Of a stretch of 64,000 nt of DNA, positions 52,686-61,737 are shown in pieces (position 1 is the stretch's first letter; every line of letters starts with the position of its first letter). Origin of the DNA: Peptococcaceae bacterium BRH_c4b (GTDB taxonomy: Bacteria > Bacillota > Desulfotomaculia > Desulfotomaculales > Desulfocucumaceae); assembly GCA_000961595.1 (NCBI GenBank), contig LADO01000045.1:61886-125885 (forward strand), given 5' to 3'. Under the pieces are notes generated by a model. It was given only the letters and a program-made list of their open reading frames with translations. It was not told where the DNA came from and searched no databases. Position numbers and translations under genes: made by a program.

Positions 52686-53108
52686 TTATTTATCCTCCTT
52701 TTCCGACGGAGGTTTGTTTACAGATAGAGGGTGGCGGATTGTATAACGCTTATCCACCAGCACCACCTGGCGGGCCTTTCCCGTAGCCACATTGAGAATT
52801 ACCGGCGCCAGCAGGTTTACAGTGGCATCCTTTAGCCCTTTGCCGGCATTGACGATGCAGAAAACGGCAAGTTGTTCTGACGCATTCATATCCATTACTT
52901 CGGTCACATCATTGGTTATTTCGAATTCGTAGTCCGTAAAAAACATAAATGGATTTACAAGAATAAAGCAGACCGTTTCGTCCTGCACGGATTGCAAAAA
53001 GAAAAAGGGGCTGTCGCTTGCAAGTGAAACAAGTTCAAATTTATTCAGCTCCGTAGGCAAGCCGGGCAGGCCGGCCGTAAAAGTATAGATATTTTTATCT
53101 TTGGGCAT
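52686..53108 (-). CDS. fliW: Flagellar assembly factor FliW
   Basis: 140 aa. FliW fold with FTAGLPGLPTELNKFELVSL and the segment VNLLAPVILNVATGKARQVVLVD. It binds either flagellin or CsrA, freeing hag translation when flagellin is exported. The ATG at 53108 follows GGTGGAGG; a start at 53123 is unsupported. Adjacent to csrA. Confidence 0.95.
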   Translation of the reverse strand: MPKDKNIYTFTAGLPGLPTELNKFELVSLASDSPFFFLQSVQDETVCFILVNPFMFFTDYEFEITNDVTEVMDMNASEQLAVFCIVNAGKGLKDATVNLLAPVILNVATGKARQVVLVDKRYTIRHPLSVNKPPSEKEDK

Positions 53109-53192
53109 TGGCGATACCTCCACCAGACACAGTTTTCCAATTTAAAATAGTCAGGTGACCATATAAATCAGGCCACCTGATTATAACGTTTT

Positions 53193-53531
53193 TTATTTAT
53201 ATTCATCCAGCAAAGATCCCTTCGTGGAAGTATTATCCTTGCCTGTTCCATGTTTCAAAGGTCCTTTTGATGCAGCGTTCATGTCTTCTTTTTTGTCACC
53301 GGCTTTTCTTTTCCTCTCATTTATACCGGCCTCTTTATTGCTCAAATAACTGCTTAATACCGCTGATTTATCCAAATCGATAACCGGCTTATTCAATTCC
53401 GGCCCTAATTTTTGCTGGCCCCGTAATATTTCTTCTTCCATTGAAGGTTTCTGTTTAGCCTGTTCTGCCTGTCTGGAGGCAATAATATCCTGAGTAACAA
53501 GACATTGCAGCCCCCCTGCTCCTATTTTCAT
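53193..53531 (-). CDS. Hypothetical protein between flgL and fliW
   Basis: 112 aa; no family recognised. Begins MKIGAGGLQCLVTQDII, then is charged, with Lys/Glu-rich stretches and a low-complexity basic C-terminus (KGPLKHGTGKDN). No signal peptide or membrane segment. In Bacillus this position holds yviE (DUF6470), which this protein does not obviously match. Its place between filament and FliW genes suggests a flagellar chaperone or regulator. Confidence 0.6.
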   Translation of the reverse strand: MKIGAGGLQCLVTQDIIASRQAEQAKQKPSMEEEILRGQQKLGPELNKPVIDLDKSAVLSSYLSNKEAGINERKRKAGDKKEDMNAASKGPLKHGTGKDNTSTKGSLLDEYK

Positions 53532-53570
53532 AGCACATCCACCTCCATCTATGAAATCATAAAACGGAGA

Positions 53571-54803
53571 CTATTTAAGGAAATTCAACAAACTGGTTTG
53601 CATAACAGTAGAACATACGGACAGAGAAGCATTATAAGACAACTCATATTGGCTAATATCTACGGAGAGCTTGGCAATATCCGCACCAGCGATATTTTTC
53701 AAAACTTCATTCAAGTTTACTCCTTGATCCTCCAATTGTGATTGTAAGGCCTCAAAGTGTTTAGTCCTTGCGCCTATTACCACCCTTTTCTGCAAAAGCC
53801 GGTCTGTTTTATCCTGTATATCGGCTATACTCGTCTCCAACCCGTCTGTATCGTCATTATACAACCTGTCCCGCAAAGCAAAAAGAGCGTCAAACATACC
53901 TTTATCGGCAGTAGCTTTAGTGGTATCCGCAGGATCATATACCACCCCGCCGGAATCAGCATGACCAAAAACCCCTAATTGTCCCAGAGAAACACTATAT
54001 TCCGCCCCGTTTGCGGACCCGGAAAAATCTATCTGCAATCCATCCAGCGTCCCGCCGGAAATGCTCATTATCCCTGCGGTCAAAGCCTCAGTGGTGTTAA
54101 TTGTCGTGCCATCCTCCATTGAACCTGTAATGGTGACCTGGTTTGCAACGGTATCGACCTGCATATTCAAAACCCCCACCAGCTCATGATCGCTCTGTCT
54201 TTGCTGTACTGTCGGCAAGGGCTGGGACTTGGCACTGGCATTCAACCCTTCCACCACAACACCTGTAGTTACCCCCGGAGCGTCTATTCTGTAGTCCGTA
54301 CTGGCAGATACTTCCCGGTAAATACCGTTATAATCTCCATTATATATGATCTTATCCCCTTGCCTTACAAAGGGTGGAGAAGCATTGTCAGTACCGGCGT
54401 AGATATATTTTCCACCAGCAGAAGAATTGGCCAAATCAACCAGTTGATCAATCATTTTATCTATCTGTTCACCTATGGCAATCCTATCTTCCGCGTTACA
54501 ACTGTCATTTGCTGCCTGCATGGCATAATTATACGCCTTATCCAAAACATCTTTTATGGTGCCCATGGCAGTATCATTCATATTAAGGTATGACAAACCG
54601 TCATTAATATTATTATTGTATTGCTCATTGTAGGAAAGCGTATTTGTTACTCTATAAAACTGTCCAAGTACATTGGGATCGTCACTGGGACGCAATATTC
54701 TTTGGTTGGCGGATATCTGTTCCTGAGTCCGGTTAAGATTATCAAGGTTATTCTGGATTCTGTTTATAATGTTATTGGTCATGAGCCTGTTGGTAACACG
54801 CAT
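53571..54803 (-). CDS. flgL: Hook-filament junction protein FlgL
   Basis: 410 aa. N-terminal MRVTNRLMTNNIINRIQNNL and LRPSDDPNVLGQFYRV, and C-terminal ISQYELSYNASLSVCSTVMQTSLLNFL, are FlgL/HAP3. The ATG at 54803 has GGGAGG at correct spacing; the ATG at 54809 is too close. It is 17 bp after flgK. Confidence 0.95.
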   Translation of the reverse strand: MRVTNRLMTNNIINRIQNNLDNLNRTQEQISANQRILRPSDDPNVLGQFYRVTNTLSYNEQYNNNINDGLSYLNMNDTAMGTIKDVLDKAYNYAMQAANDSCNAEDRIAIGEQIDKMIDQLVDLANSSAGGKYIYAGTDNASPPFVRQGDKIIYNGDYNGIYREVSASTDYRIDAPGVTTGVVVEGLNASAKSQPLPTVQQRQSDHELVGVLNMQVDTVANQVTITGSMEDGTTINTTEALTAGIMSISGGTLDGLQIDFSGSANGAEYSVSLGQLGVFGHADSGGVVYDPADTTKATADKGMFDALFALRDRLYNDDTDGLETSIADIQDKTDRLLQKRVVIGARTKHFEALQSQLEDQGVNLNEVLKNIAGADIAKLSVDISQYELSYNASLSVCSTVMQTSLLNFLK

Positions 54804-54819
54804 GGACATAACCTCCCAA

Positions 54820-56262
54820 CTAGAACAATTTGTTTATGATAACATCCAGCATGCCGTCGATGGTATTGACGACCCTGGCTGAAGCCTGAAAGCCATACTG
54901 ATACTGCAGCATTTTGGTTAGCTCTTCGTCCGTTGAAACGCCGGAAACCGATTCCTTCAGATTCGCGACTTGCGTTCTGATGGCGGACAGCGTAGAGTAC
55001 ATATCATTGGTTTTCTTGGCGTCGGCGCCCGCCTCGCTCGTTATCGTGCTGTAATACTCTTCAAAGGTGCACTGGTTGGAAACACCGGTGAAAGAAATGT
55101 CGGCATCCCGTAGAGCAGCAACATCACCGGCCTTCGTACCGTCCAATATCGAGGGGTCATCCAATAAATTGGTAGCCACCCCGAAATCATGACCCGCCAG
55201 GGTTCCCGTGAAAAAGTCGTCCGGTGCTCCTTGGACCGGATCAACTGCTTTAATCTGGGCGCTGAGTTCGGTGGCCAGTTCGTCTAGTTTATTTTTATAA
55301 TCAATAATGAGCTGCCTTGACTCCTCAAGCCCCAGGAGGGACCCACTGGTGTTTGTGGCGCAATCAGCGGTCAAATCCTTATCAGTCACAGCGCCGGTAG
55401 AGTCTGTAATATTCAAATGAATGTGATCATTGCTGCTGTCCACACTTAAATTCAGGGAGTCACCTGAAAGTACTGTTTTTACATCACAACCGAAAAAATT
55501 AAGCGTATCAAAATCGCCTGTGGGTTGTCCATTGGCGTCCATGCTGTATTTTACTTCGATAGGTCCTATTTCACTTAGTTGCTCCAGCAACTGATCCCGC
55601 TGGTCCAATAAATCATTGGGCTGCTGATTCAGCATGTATATCTTTTTTATGGCCACGGTCAAGTCCCTGATCTGTTCCAGTATGTCGTTGGCCTTATCCA
55701 CCTTGTCTTTTAGAGCGCCGCTATCAACACCTGTTCCCGCCGCATCCATCTTGGCAACATTATTTTGGATGGATTCCAGCTGATTATAGGTGGTACCCAT
55801 AAGCTTGGCCAGGCCGTCGCCGGCTTCAACCACTACGCCTTTGACCCCCGAGTCCTGGGGGGAGTTCTCCAGATCCATCCAACTCGTAAAGAAATCAACC
55901 AGATCGGCATCAATACCATCGGTTTCGGGTTCTGCAAAAGTTGTTTCGGCCTGTTGCAGCACCGAAACCTGGTTTTCCCAGTAAGAACTGTCATTGGCAG
56001 TTTTGAGCACGTTGTTCTGTAAATATTCATCCGTAACCCGGCGAATCATTTGCACCTTTGTGCCGGTGCCAATTTGCCCCGGTGTAACGGAACTGTTCAA
56101 CGTAGGGTTGGAATAGGGGTCGGTGGGAGTAATCACTACCTCCTGCCTGGAGTACCCCGTCGTACTGGCGTTGGCCAGGTTGTGCCCGGTGGTGTCCAGG
56201 GCGCGCTGGTGCACCATCATGCCCCTGCGACTGGTTTCAATTCCTAGCCATGTGCTTGGCAT
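54820..56262 (-). CDS. flgK: Hook-filament junction protein FlgK
   Basis: 480 aa. N-terminal HQRALDTTGHNLANASTTGYSRQEV and C-terminal MLQYQYGFQASARVVNTIDGMLD match FlgK/HAP1. The ATG at 56262 follows AGGTGG. Long central part rich in Asp/Thr. Works with FlgL and needs the chaperone FlgN encoded upstream. Confidence 0.95.
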   Translation of the reverse strand: MPSTWLGIETSRRGMMVHQRALDTTGHNLANASTTGYSRQEVVITPTDPYSNPTLNSSVTPGQIGTGTKVQMIRRVTDEYLQNNVLKTANDSSYWENQVSVLQQAETTFAEPETDGIDADLVDFFTSWMDLENSPQDSGVKGVVVEAGDGLAKLMGTTYNQLESIQNNVAKMDAAGTGVDSGALKDKVDKANDILEQIRDLTVAIKKIYMLNQQPNDLLDQRDQLLEQLSEIGPIEVKYSMDANGQPTGDFDTLNFFGCDVKTVLSGDSLNLSVDSSNDHIHLNITDSTGAVTDKDLTADCATNTSGSLLGLEESRQLIIDYKNKLDELATELSAQIKAVDPVQGAPDDFFTGTLAGHDFGVATNLLDDPSILDGTKAGDVAALRDADISFTGVSNQCTFEEYYSTITSEAGADAKKTNDMYSTLSAIRTQVANLKESVSGVSTDEELTKMLQYQYGFQASARVVNTIDGMLDVIINKLF

Positions 56263-56280
56263 TATCAATTACCACCTGTC

Positions 56281-56775
56281 TCAAATGGTTTTATTTAAAA
56301 CTGATGTAGCTTTTCTATCGCTGGCAAAGGTTCCGCTGCCCTGGTAAGTGTTGCTTTCATTGGGCATAATAATATTCAGTATCTGCGAGGTACACTGCAA
56401 CCCCCTGGTAGCGAGCACCTGGTTCATTTTGTTTATCTCGCTTAGCCTGTTAATGCGTTCCTTAATTTCTCCGGCCAGCCGTTGAAGTCTGTCCGTCATA
56501 GAAATCCCCGTGGCGTTTGCCAGTATATCGCTTAAAACAGCCTGTCCCTTTATGCCCGAAACCCCGGCCAGGCGCTGTTGAATTTCTTCCCTTTGCCTGT
56601 CCTGCTTCTGCAGCGTGTGCGACAACTCTTCCAGTCTCATAACCGCGGCCATCATGGCGGTTGAGTCGTTATTTATCATAGCCGAGTTGTGCTCCCCAGC
56701 CGCCGAGAGCAGGACGTCAAGCGTATTATGCTGCTGTTCCAAAACGTTGCATAGCTCAGTCAACAATGCTTTCAT
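56281..56775 (-). CDS. flgN: FlgN family chaperone
   Basis: 164 aa, helical. MKALLTELCNVLEQQHNTLDVLL and LQKQDRQREEIQQRL fit the FlgN fold; the C-terminal AINMNQVLATRGLQ-like helix precedes a Ser/Thr-rich tail. Exports FlgK and FlgL. The ATG at 56775 follows GGGGATGA; the frame goes back to 56868 into the flgM gap without a start signal. Confidence 0.88.
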   Translation of the reverse strand: MKALLTELCNVLEQQHNTLDVLLSAAGEHNSAMINNDSTAMMAAVMRLEELSHTLQKQDRQREEIQQRLAGVSGIKGQAVLSDILANATGISMTDRLQRLAGEIKERINRLSEINKMNQVLATRGLQCTSQILNIIMPNESNTYQGSGTFASDRKATSVLNKTI

Positions 56776-56876
56776 AATGTCATCCCCTGCTCTTTGATGT
56801 TGCTGACTATCCGTCGCATTAGTAAAAAGCTTTATAAACCAAATAAAGCGGGCAGATATGGCCCGCAAATATTAAA

Positions 56877-57170
56877 CTAAACTTCTTCATCAATAAACAT
56901 TTCCCCGAGAATTCCGGCGGCAGTCTTTTCTGCATCGGGCTTATAGGTACCATTATTAATCTGTGTTTTCAGTTCTTCCACAGTTTCTTCCCTAAGCGGA
57001 ATATCTTTCAACACAGCTTTATAGGTCTGCAATTCCCTGGCTTTGGTGGATATTTGCAGAGTATCGTCACTGGCTGGACTGCCCGCACCGTTTCTCTCTA
57101 ATTTATTTTTCTTAGCGTTGGCTCCGTACAGCTTGGTTATGTCTGCAGAACCGTAACTGAAAATTCTCAT
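56877..57170 (-). CDS. flgM: Anti-sigma factor FlgM
   Basis: 97 aa. The N-terminal part is disordered and polar. The C-terminal conserved region has LQISTKARELQTYKAVLKDI and REETVEELKTQINNGTYKPDAEKTAAGIL. Binds FliA until exported through the hook. ATG at 57170 after AGAAGG. First gene of flgM-flgN-flgK-flgL; its own sigma-D promoter overlaps the cheB stop. Confidence 0.93.
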   Translation of the reverse strand: MRIFSYGSADITKLYGANAKKNKLERNGAGSPASDDTLQISTKARELQTYKAVLKDIPLREETVEELKTQINNGTYKPDAEKTAAGILGEMFIDEEV

Positions 57171-57204
57171 GCCCACCGACCTTCTTTCGGGTAACTTACT
57201 TGTA

Positions 57205-57231
57205 AAATCGGCAGGGCAAAACAAAACTTTA
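57205..57231 (-). promoter_or_regulatory. Sigma-D promoter of flgM-flgN-flgK-flgL
   Basis: TAAA (57231-57228), exactly 15 bp, then GCCGATTT (57212-57205), 7 of 8. The TAAA contains the cheB stop codon. About 34 bp upstream of the flgM start, giving autoregulation of FlgM. Confidence 0.8.
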
Positions 57232-58293
57232 TATCATTTTAACAATTTCCTGGGCAATTTCGTGCAACGGCAACACCTTTTCAGCGGCGCCCATTTCTAC
57301 CGCCGCCCTGGGCATACCGTACACCACGCAGGTGCTTTCAGCCTCCGCAATGGTGTGCCCCCTACGTTTTTTGATATCCGCCATGCCTTTTGCTCCATCC
57401 CGCCCCATACCAGTGAGCAGTACTCCCATACAGCGGTCACCGCAGGTCTCGGCGGCGGAGATCATGACCACATCCACCGAAGGCCTGAAGCCTCCCGGCG
57501 GGACGGGTCCTTTTCCCTGGTCCAGATGTACCGACAGTGAGCCCGGTTTACCACGAAAGGTCAGATCGTGACCAGCCGGCGCCACCAGCACCAGTCCCGG
57601 CTTAACCTGGTCGCCCTGGGACGCATGTTTGACCTTTAATTTCGACTTTCTGTCAAGGTGCTCGGACATGGGTCCTGAAAATCCCACCGGTATGTGCTGT
57701 ACGATAACAATACCCGCCGGAAATGTGGCGGGCAAGGCGGGAACCAGTTGTTGCAGCGCTGCAGGCCCTCCTGTGGAGGATCCTATCACCAACAGTTCCA
57801 CTTTACCGGCGGAAGGTTTGAAAGATGCTACAGGTTTTGTCGCCATGGAGACGGTTCTAACAGGTGGGGGCGCCGGTCTAGGCGCAACCATACGCAATGA
57901 CGCTTGAGCGGCGGCTCGCAGTTTATATTTCAGGTCAGCCACCATGGCCTCCATCTCGCCCGGCTTGGTGGGTTTGGATACAAAGTCAACCGCACCAAGA
58001 GATAGGGCTTTCATGGTTTCCCTGGCCCCCTCGTAGGTATGGGCACTAAGCATCACCACCGGAGTGGGGCTCTGTCTCATAATTGTGCTTAGAGTGGCCA
58101 AACCGTCCATCACAGGCATCTCGACATCCAGGGTTACCACATCGGGTTTCAGTAGCTTTAATTTTCTAATCGCCTCTTCACCGTTCACAGCAACATCTAT
58201 GACCCGGAATTCGCCGTCCCCTTCCAGAAAACGGGTGATGAGGCGTCTCATTAACGTCGAGTCATCCACCACCAGAACCTTAATTGGCGGCAT
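57229..58293 (-). CDS. cheB: Chemotaxis methylesterase CheB
   Basis: 354 aa. Receiver domain (VLVVDDSTLMRRL, VVTLDVEMPVMDGL) and methylesterase domain with VIGSSTGGPAAL (nucleophile Ser region), IVQHIPVGFSGPMSEHLD and MGRDGAKGM. Reverses CheR methylation and deamidates receptors. The ATG at 58293 overlaps the cheA stop by 14 bp. Confidence 0.96.
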   Translation of the reverse strand: MPPIKVLVVDDSTLMRRLITRFLEGDGEFRVIDVAVNGEEAIRKLKLLKPDVVTLDVEMPVMDGLATLSTIMRQSPTPVVMLSAHTYEGARETMKALSLGAVDFVSKPTKPGEMEAMVADLKYKLRAAAQASLRMVAPRPAPPPVRTVSMATKPVASFKPSAGKVELLVIGSSTGGPAALQQLVPALPATFPAGIVIVQHIPVGFSGPMSEHLDRKSKLKVKHASQGDQVKPGLVLVAPAGHDLTFRGKPGSLSVHLDQGKGPVPPGGFRPSVDVVMISAAETCGDRCMGVLLTGMGRDGAKGMADIKKRRGHTIAEAESTCVVYGMPRAAVEMGAAEKVLPLHEIAQEIVKMI

Positions 58294-60388
58294 AAGCAAG
58301 CTCTTCGGTGCCCAATTCTTTTACCAGACCACGGGCATCTACGATCAGGGCAACCCGGCCGTCACCGAGTATGGTGGCGCCGGAGAGCCCTGTGATTTGT
58401 CCCAGATAATTGCCCAGTGATTTAATTACTATTTCCTGTTCGCCGATGAGCCGGTGCACCACCACACCGATTCGCCTGTCCGCCGAGCCCAGCATAACAA
58501 CATAAAGTCTGTCTTCATCAGCTTCCTCAATTTTAAATATGTCGGAGATCCGAACCAGAGGCAATACCCTCCCACGTACGACAATAACCTCATTGTGGCG
58601 GATCATTTTGATTTCCTCGCGTTTTATAGCCAGGGTCTCCTGAACATTTGTCAGCGGGAAAGCGAAAACCTGTTCTCCCAGGCTAACCATCAACGCCCTG
58701 ATTATAGCCAGAGTCAAGGGTAATTTGATGAAAAAGGTGGTTCCATACCCAGTAACGGTATCAAGCTCCACAGTACCATTAATCTGCTCGATCTGACTTC
58801 TGACAATGTCCATGCCCACGCCCCGGCCGGAAACATCACTCACCACCTTCGCAGTGGAGAATCCCGGCGCCATGATCAGTTCCAGCGCGTCCCGGTCACT
58901 CATGCGGGCAACTGCTTCAGCGGTCATAACACCTTTTTCTACGGCTAATTCTTTTAATTTAGCCGGGTCCATGCCCTGACCGTCATCTTCCAAAGTTATA
59001 ACAATATGACTTTCCAGATAGGATGCTTTCAATCTAACCCTGCCCACCCTTGATTTGCCCAGGCGGACACGCTCCTCGGGCGGCTCTATGCCGTGATCTA
59101 TGGCATTTCTTATCAGGTGAATCAGAGGATCGCCTATTATTTCTATCACATTTCGGTCCAGTTCGGTCTCCTGGCCCTCTACTATAAAATCTATTTCTCT
59201 GCCCAGCTTCTGGGCGATATCCCTAACCATCCTGGGTAAGCGGTTAAACACCGTGGCCACCGGCAGCATGCGTGCCTTCATTATTTCATCCTGCAGGTCA
59301 GTGGTAACCTGTCCCAGGTGATTGGAAATTTCCAGAATATTTTCAGCCAAATCATCGGTTCCGTACTTGCCCTCAAATATTTCAGCAAAACGATCAATTC
59401 TGGTCCGGTCAATTACCAATTCACCAACCAGGTTCATGAGCGAGTCCAGCTTCTGAACATCAACGCGCACAGTTTTGATGGTGGTCCTTTCCATCTGCGG
59501 CGCAGCCTTCCTGACTTCTGCCGCTTCTTTTGGCATTTCGTTTAATACCCGGGTCTCCTGAGCTGTTTGTTCCACATGCTCCCCAGACGTCTTCCCTGCC
59601 GTTGCTTCACCGTTCGTTTCCAGCGGAGTAACTTCAACCTTGTTTATTTCTGCGATGGACATAATGAGGTTAGTGACTTCACCCTGATCCTCCCTGGAGA
59701 ACAACACCAACGAAAAACCCTTATCAAATCTGCCATCCTGTATTTCCTCCGCCGACGGGTAGCTTTTGATAATGTCCCCCATTTGCTGTAATGATTCAAA
59801 AACCAGAAAAGCCCGAACATTTTTCATCTGTGTGTCCGGGTCAACTTCCACATAAATTTTGTAAGCCTGGTATCCCCTTACCTCGGCCTCCCGAATCATG
59901 TTTTCCAGTATCTCATCGGGCTGGAATATATCCACAGTTTCCTGGCCAGCCGCAATCTCCGGTGCCTTAGCGGTGGAACCGGGATAATCAGTGTCAGCGG
60001 GTGCGGAGCCGCTATCTTCCAAACATGATTTTATTTTTCCGATCACCGGGGTTTCATCCACCTCCCCGGCATTTCCGGTTATTTCTTCCTTTAACACCTT
60101 TAGTGTATCCAATGCTTCAAACAATACGTTTACCATGGGCGTGGTAACCTTCATGGTACCCTGCCGCAAACGGTCAAACAGGTTTTCTATTTCATGTGTA
60201 AGACGGGACATTTTCTCGTATCCCATGACGGCCGAAGATCCCTTAATAGTATGGGCGGCGCGAAATATTTCCTGAATAACCAACGGGCTTTCGCCGTCCC
60301 TTTCCAACAACAGCACGTTATCATTAATTAACTGTATCTTTTCTTCCAGTTCTTCCATGAAGACCATCATTTCGACATCGCTAAACAC
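58280..60388 (-). CDS. cheA: Chemotaxis histidine kinase CheA
   Basis: 702 aa. P1 phosphotransfer domain with AAHTIKGSSAVMG (His near residue 46); a CheY/CheB-binding P2 region (about 150-245); dimerisation P3; catalytic P4 with LIRNAIDHGIEPP (N box) and LEDDGQGMDP (G1); regulatory P5, CheW-like. GTG start at 60388 after AAGGAGA. It lies downstream of cheW and upstream of cheB. Confidence 0.97.
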   Translation of the reverse strand: MFSDVEMMVFMEELEEKIQLINDNVLLLERDGESPLVIQEIFRAAHTIKGSSAVMGYEKMSRLTHEIENLFDRLRQGTMKVTTPMVNVLFEALDTLKVLKEEITGNAGEVDETPVIGKIKSCLEDSGSAPADTDYPGSTAKAPEIAAGQETVDIFQPDEILENMIREAEVRGYQAYKIYVEVDPDTQMKNVRAFLVFESLQQMGDIIKSYPSAEEIQDGRFDKGFSLVLFSREDQGEVTNLIMSIAEINKVEVTPLETNGEATAGKTSGEHVEQTAQETRVLNEMPKEAAEVRKAAPQMERTTIKTVRVDVQKLDSLMNLVGELVIDRTRIDRFAEIFEGKYGTDDLAENILEISNHLGQVTTDLQDEIMKARMLPVATVFNRLPRMVRDIAQKLGREIDFIVEGQETELDRNVIEIIGDPLIHLIRNAIDHGIEPPEERVRLGKSRVGRVRLKASYLESHIVITLEDDGQGMDPAKLKELAVEKGVMTAEAVARMSDRDALELIMAPGFSTAKVVSDVSGRGVGMDIVRSQIEQINGTVELDTVTGYGTTFFIKLPLTLAIIRALMVSLGEQVFAFPLTNVQETLAIKREEIKMIRHNEVIVVRGRVLPLVRISDIFKIEEADEDRLYVVMLGSADRRIGVVVHRLIGEQEIVIKSLGNYLGQITGLSGATILGDGRVALIVDARGLVKELGTEELAYAAN

Positions 60389-60402
60389 GTTGCTATCTCT
60401 CC

Positions 60403-60894
60403 TTATACCAAAATTTTCATGGCCTCCGTATCCATCAGGCTAAGTACATTTTTTTCATCATCCACCAAAATCCTGGCCAAGTCCAGTAAAATAAACATTC
60501 TCTGGTCATAAAGAGCCACTCCCCTGATAAATTCGACGTTTCCGGCACCAACCATGGGAGGTGGGGGCTCTATGCAGGACAAAGGGAACCTGAGCACTTC
60601 GGAAACTGAATCTACAATCATACCCACGGTAATATCGCTGGTCTCTACTATGATTATCCTGGATGAGACGGTGATGTCCGCAGCCTCCAGGCCAAACCGC
60701 CTGGAGAGGTCCATGACCGGGATAATACGTCCCCTAAGATTTATTATCCCTTCAACAAAATCAGGGGTCCCAGGCACCTGGACAATTGATTCCATACGAA
60801 TTATTTCCAGTACTGAATCAATATCTATGCCGTAGGTCTGGTTCCGGAGCTGAAAAACTACAACCTGTTCTTCTTCCCTTTTGTTTTCTGACAC
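60403..60894 (-). CDS. cheW: Chemotaxis coupling protein CheW
   Basis: 163 aa. Single CheW domain: VVVFQLRNQTYGIDIDSVLEII, PDFVEGIINLRGRIIPVMDL and VGMIVDSVSEVL. Couples receptors to CheA. GTG start at 60894 after GGGAGG; 14 bp before cheA. Confidence 0.96.
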   Translation of the reverse strand: MSENKREEEQVVVFQLRNQTYGIDIDSVLEIIRMESIVQVPGTPDFVEGIINLRGRIIPVMDLSRRFGLEAADITVSSRIIIVETSDITVGMIVDSVSEVLRFPLSCIEPPPPMVGAGNVEFIRGVALYDQRMFILLDLARILVDDEKNVLSLMDTEAMKILV

Positions 60895-60925
60895 CGCTCA
60901 AACCTCCCCGGGTGTATTACTTGTA

Positions 60926-61705
60926 TTACTCCTCTTCCGTCTCTTTACTTCTCTCACGCATGGACGGAACAAGGAAAGCAGACAGCCGCTCTCTTATCAA
61001 TATAGGGTTATAACCTGCCTGCAGAGAAACTATGCCTTCCACCATGAGCTCCCGAAGCACCATTTCCTTCTTGCTTATACTTGCCAGTCTGGCCGACATT
61101 GGCAAGAAGAGCACGTTGGCGCTGCCGATGCCGTAAAATGTGGCCATAAACGCTACGGCAATAGCAGAAGAAAGACCATTTGGGTCAGAAATGCTGCCTA
61201 ATACATGCACCAGTCCCATAACCGTACCGATGATACCCATGGTGGGGGCGTAACCTCCTGCCGCTTCAAACATATGAATACCGGCATGGTGTCTTTCTTC
61301 CAGTGAATACAACTCCACGTCCATGATGCTTCGCACCAGTTCCGGGTCCGTTCCGTCCACCACCAGTTGGATGCCCTTGCGTAGGAAGAGATCGTTAACT
61401 TCACCCAGCCGGTTTTCCAAAAACAGTAACCCTTCACGCCTGGCCTCATCCGCCAGCCCCACAATTAATTCGATTACTTCCGCCGGATCCTGATTCCTGG
61501 ACTGTAATGCAATTTTATATAGGGTAGGTACATTCTTAATTTCATCAAAAGTAAAACTAAAAAAAGTACAACCTGCGGTGCCCCCGAATACTATCAGTGC
61601 CGCACTAGGTTTTATGAGTGCGCTCAGGTGTCCGCCATCCCACATAAATCCCACAGCCAAAGAAAATACAGCAAAAAGAAAGGAGACAATCATTGAAACT
61701 TCCAT
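60926..61705 (-). CDS. motA: Flagellar stator protein MotA
   Basis: 259 aa. Four transmembrane segments (about 5-25, 30-50, 150-170, 178-200). The cytosolic loop has QSRNQDPAEVIELIVGLADEARREG and the MotA signature GGYAPTMGIIGTVMGLVHVL. Forms the ion channel with MotB. ATG at 61705, 32 bp after motB. Confidence 0.95.
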   Translation of the reverse strand: MEVSMIVSFLFAVFSLAVGFMWDGGHLSALIKPSAALIVFGGTAGCTFFSFTFDEIKNVPTLYKIALQSRNQDPAEVIELIVGLADEARREGLLFLENRLGEVNDLFLRKGIQLVVDGTDPELVRSIMDVELYSLEERHHAGIHMFEAAGGYAPTMGIIGTVMGLVHVLGSISDPNGLSSAIAVAFMATFYGIGSANVLFLPMSARLASISKKEMVLRELMVEGIVSLQAGYNPILIRERLSAFLVPSMRERSKETEEE

Positions 61706-61737
61706 AAAACGATCCTTCCCTGCAACAATAATATTTT

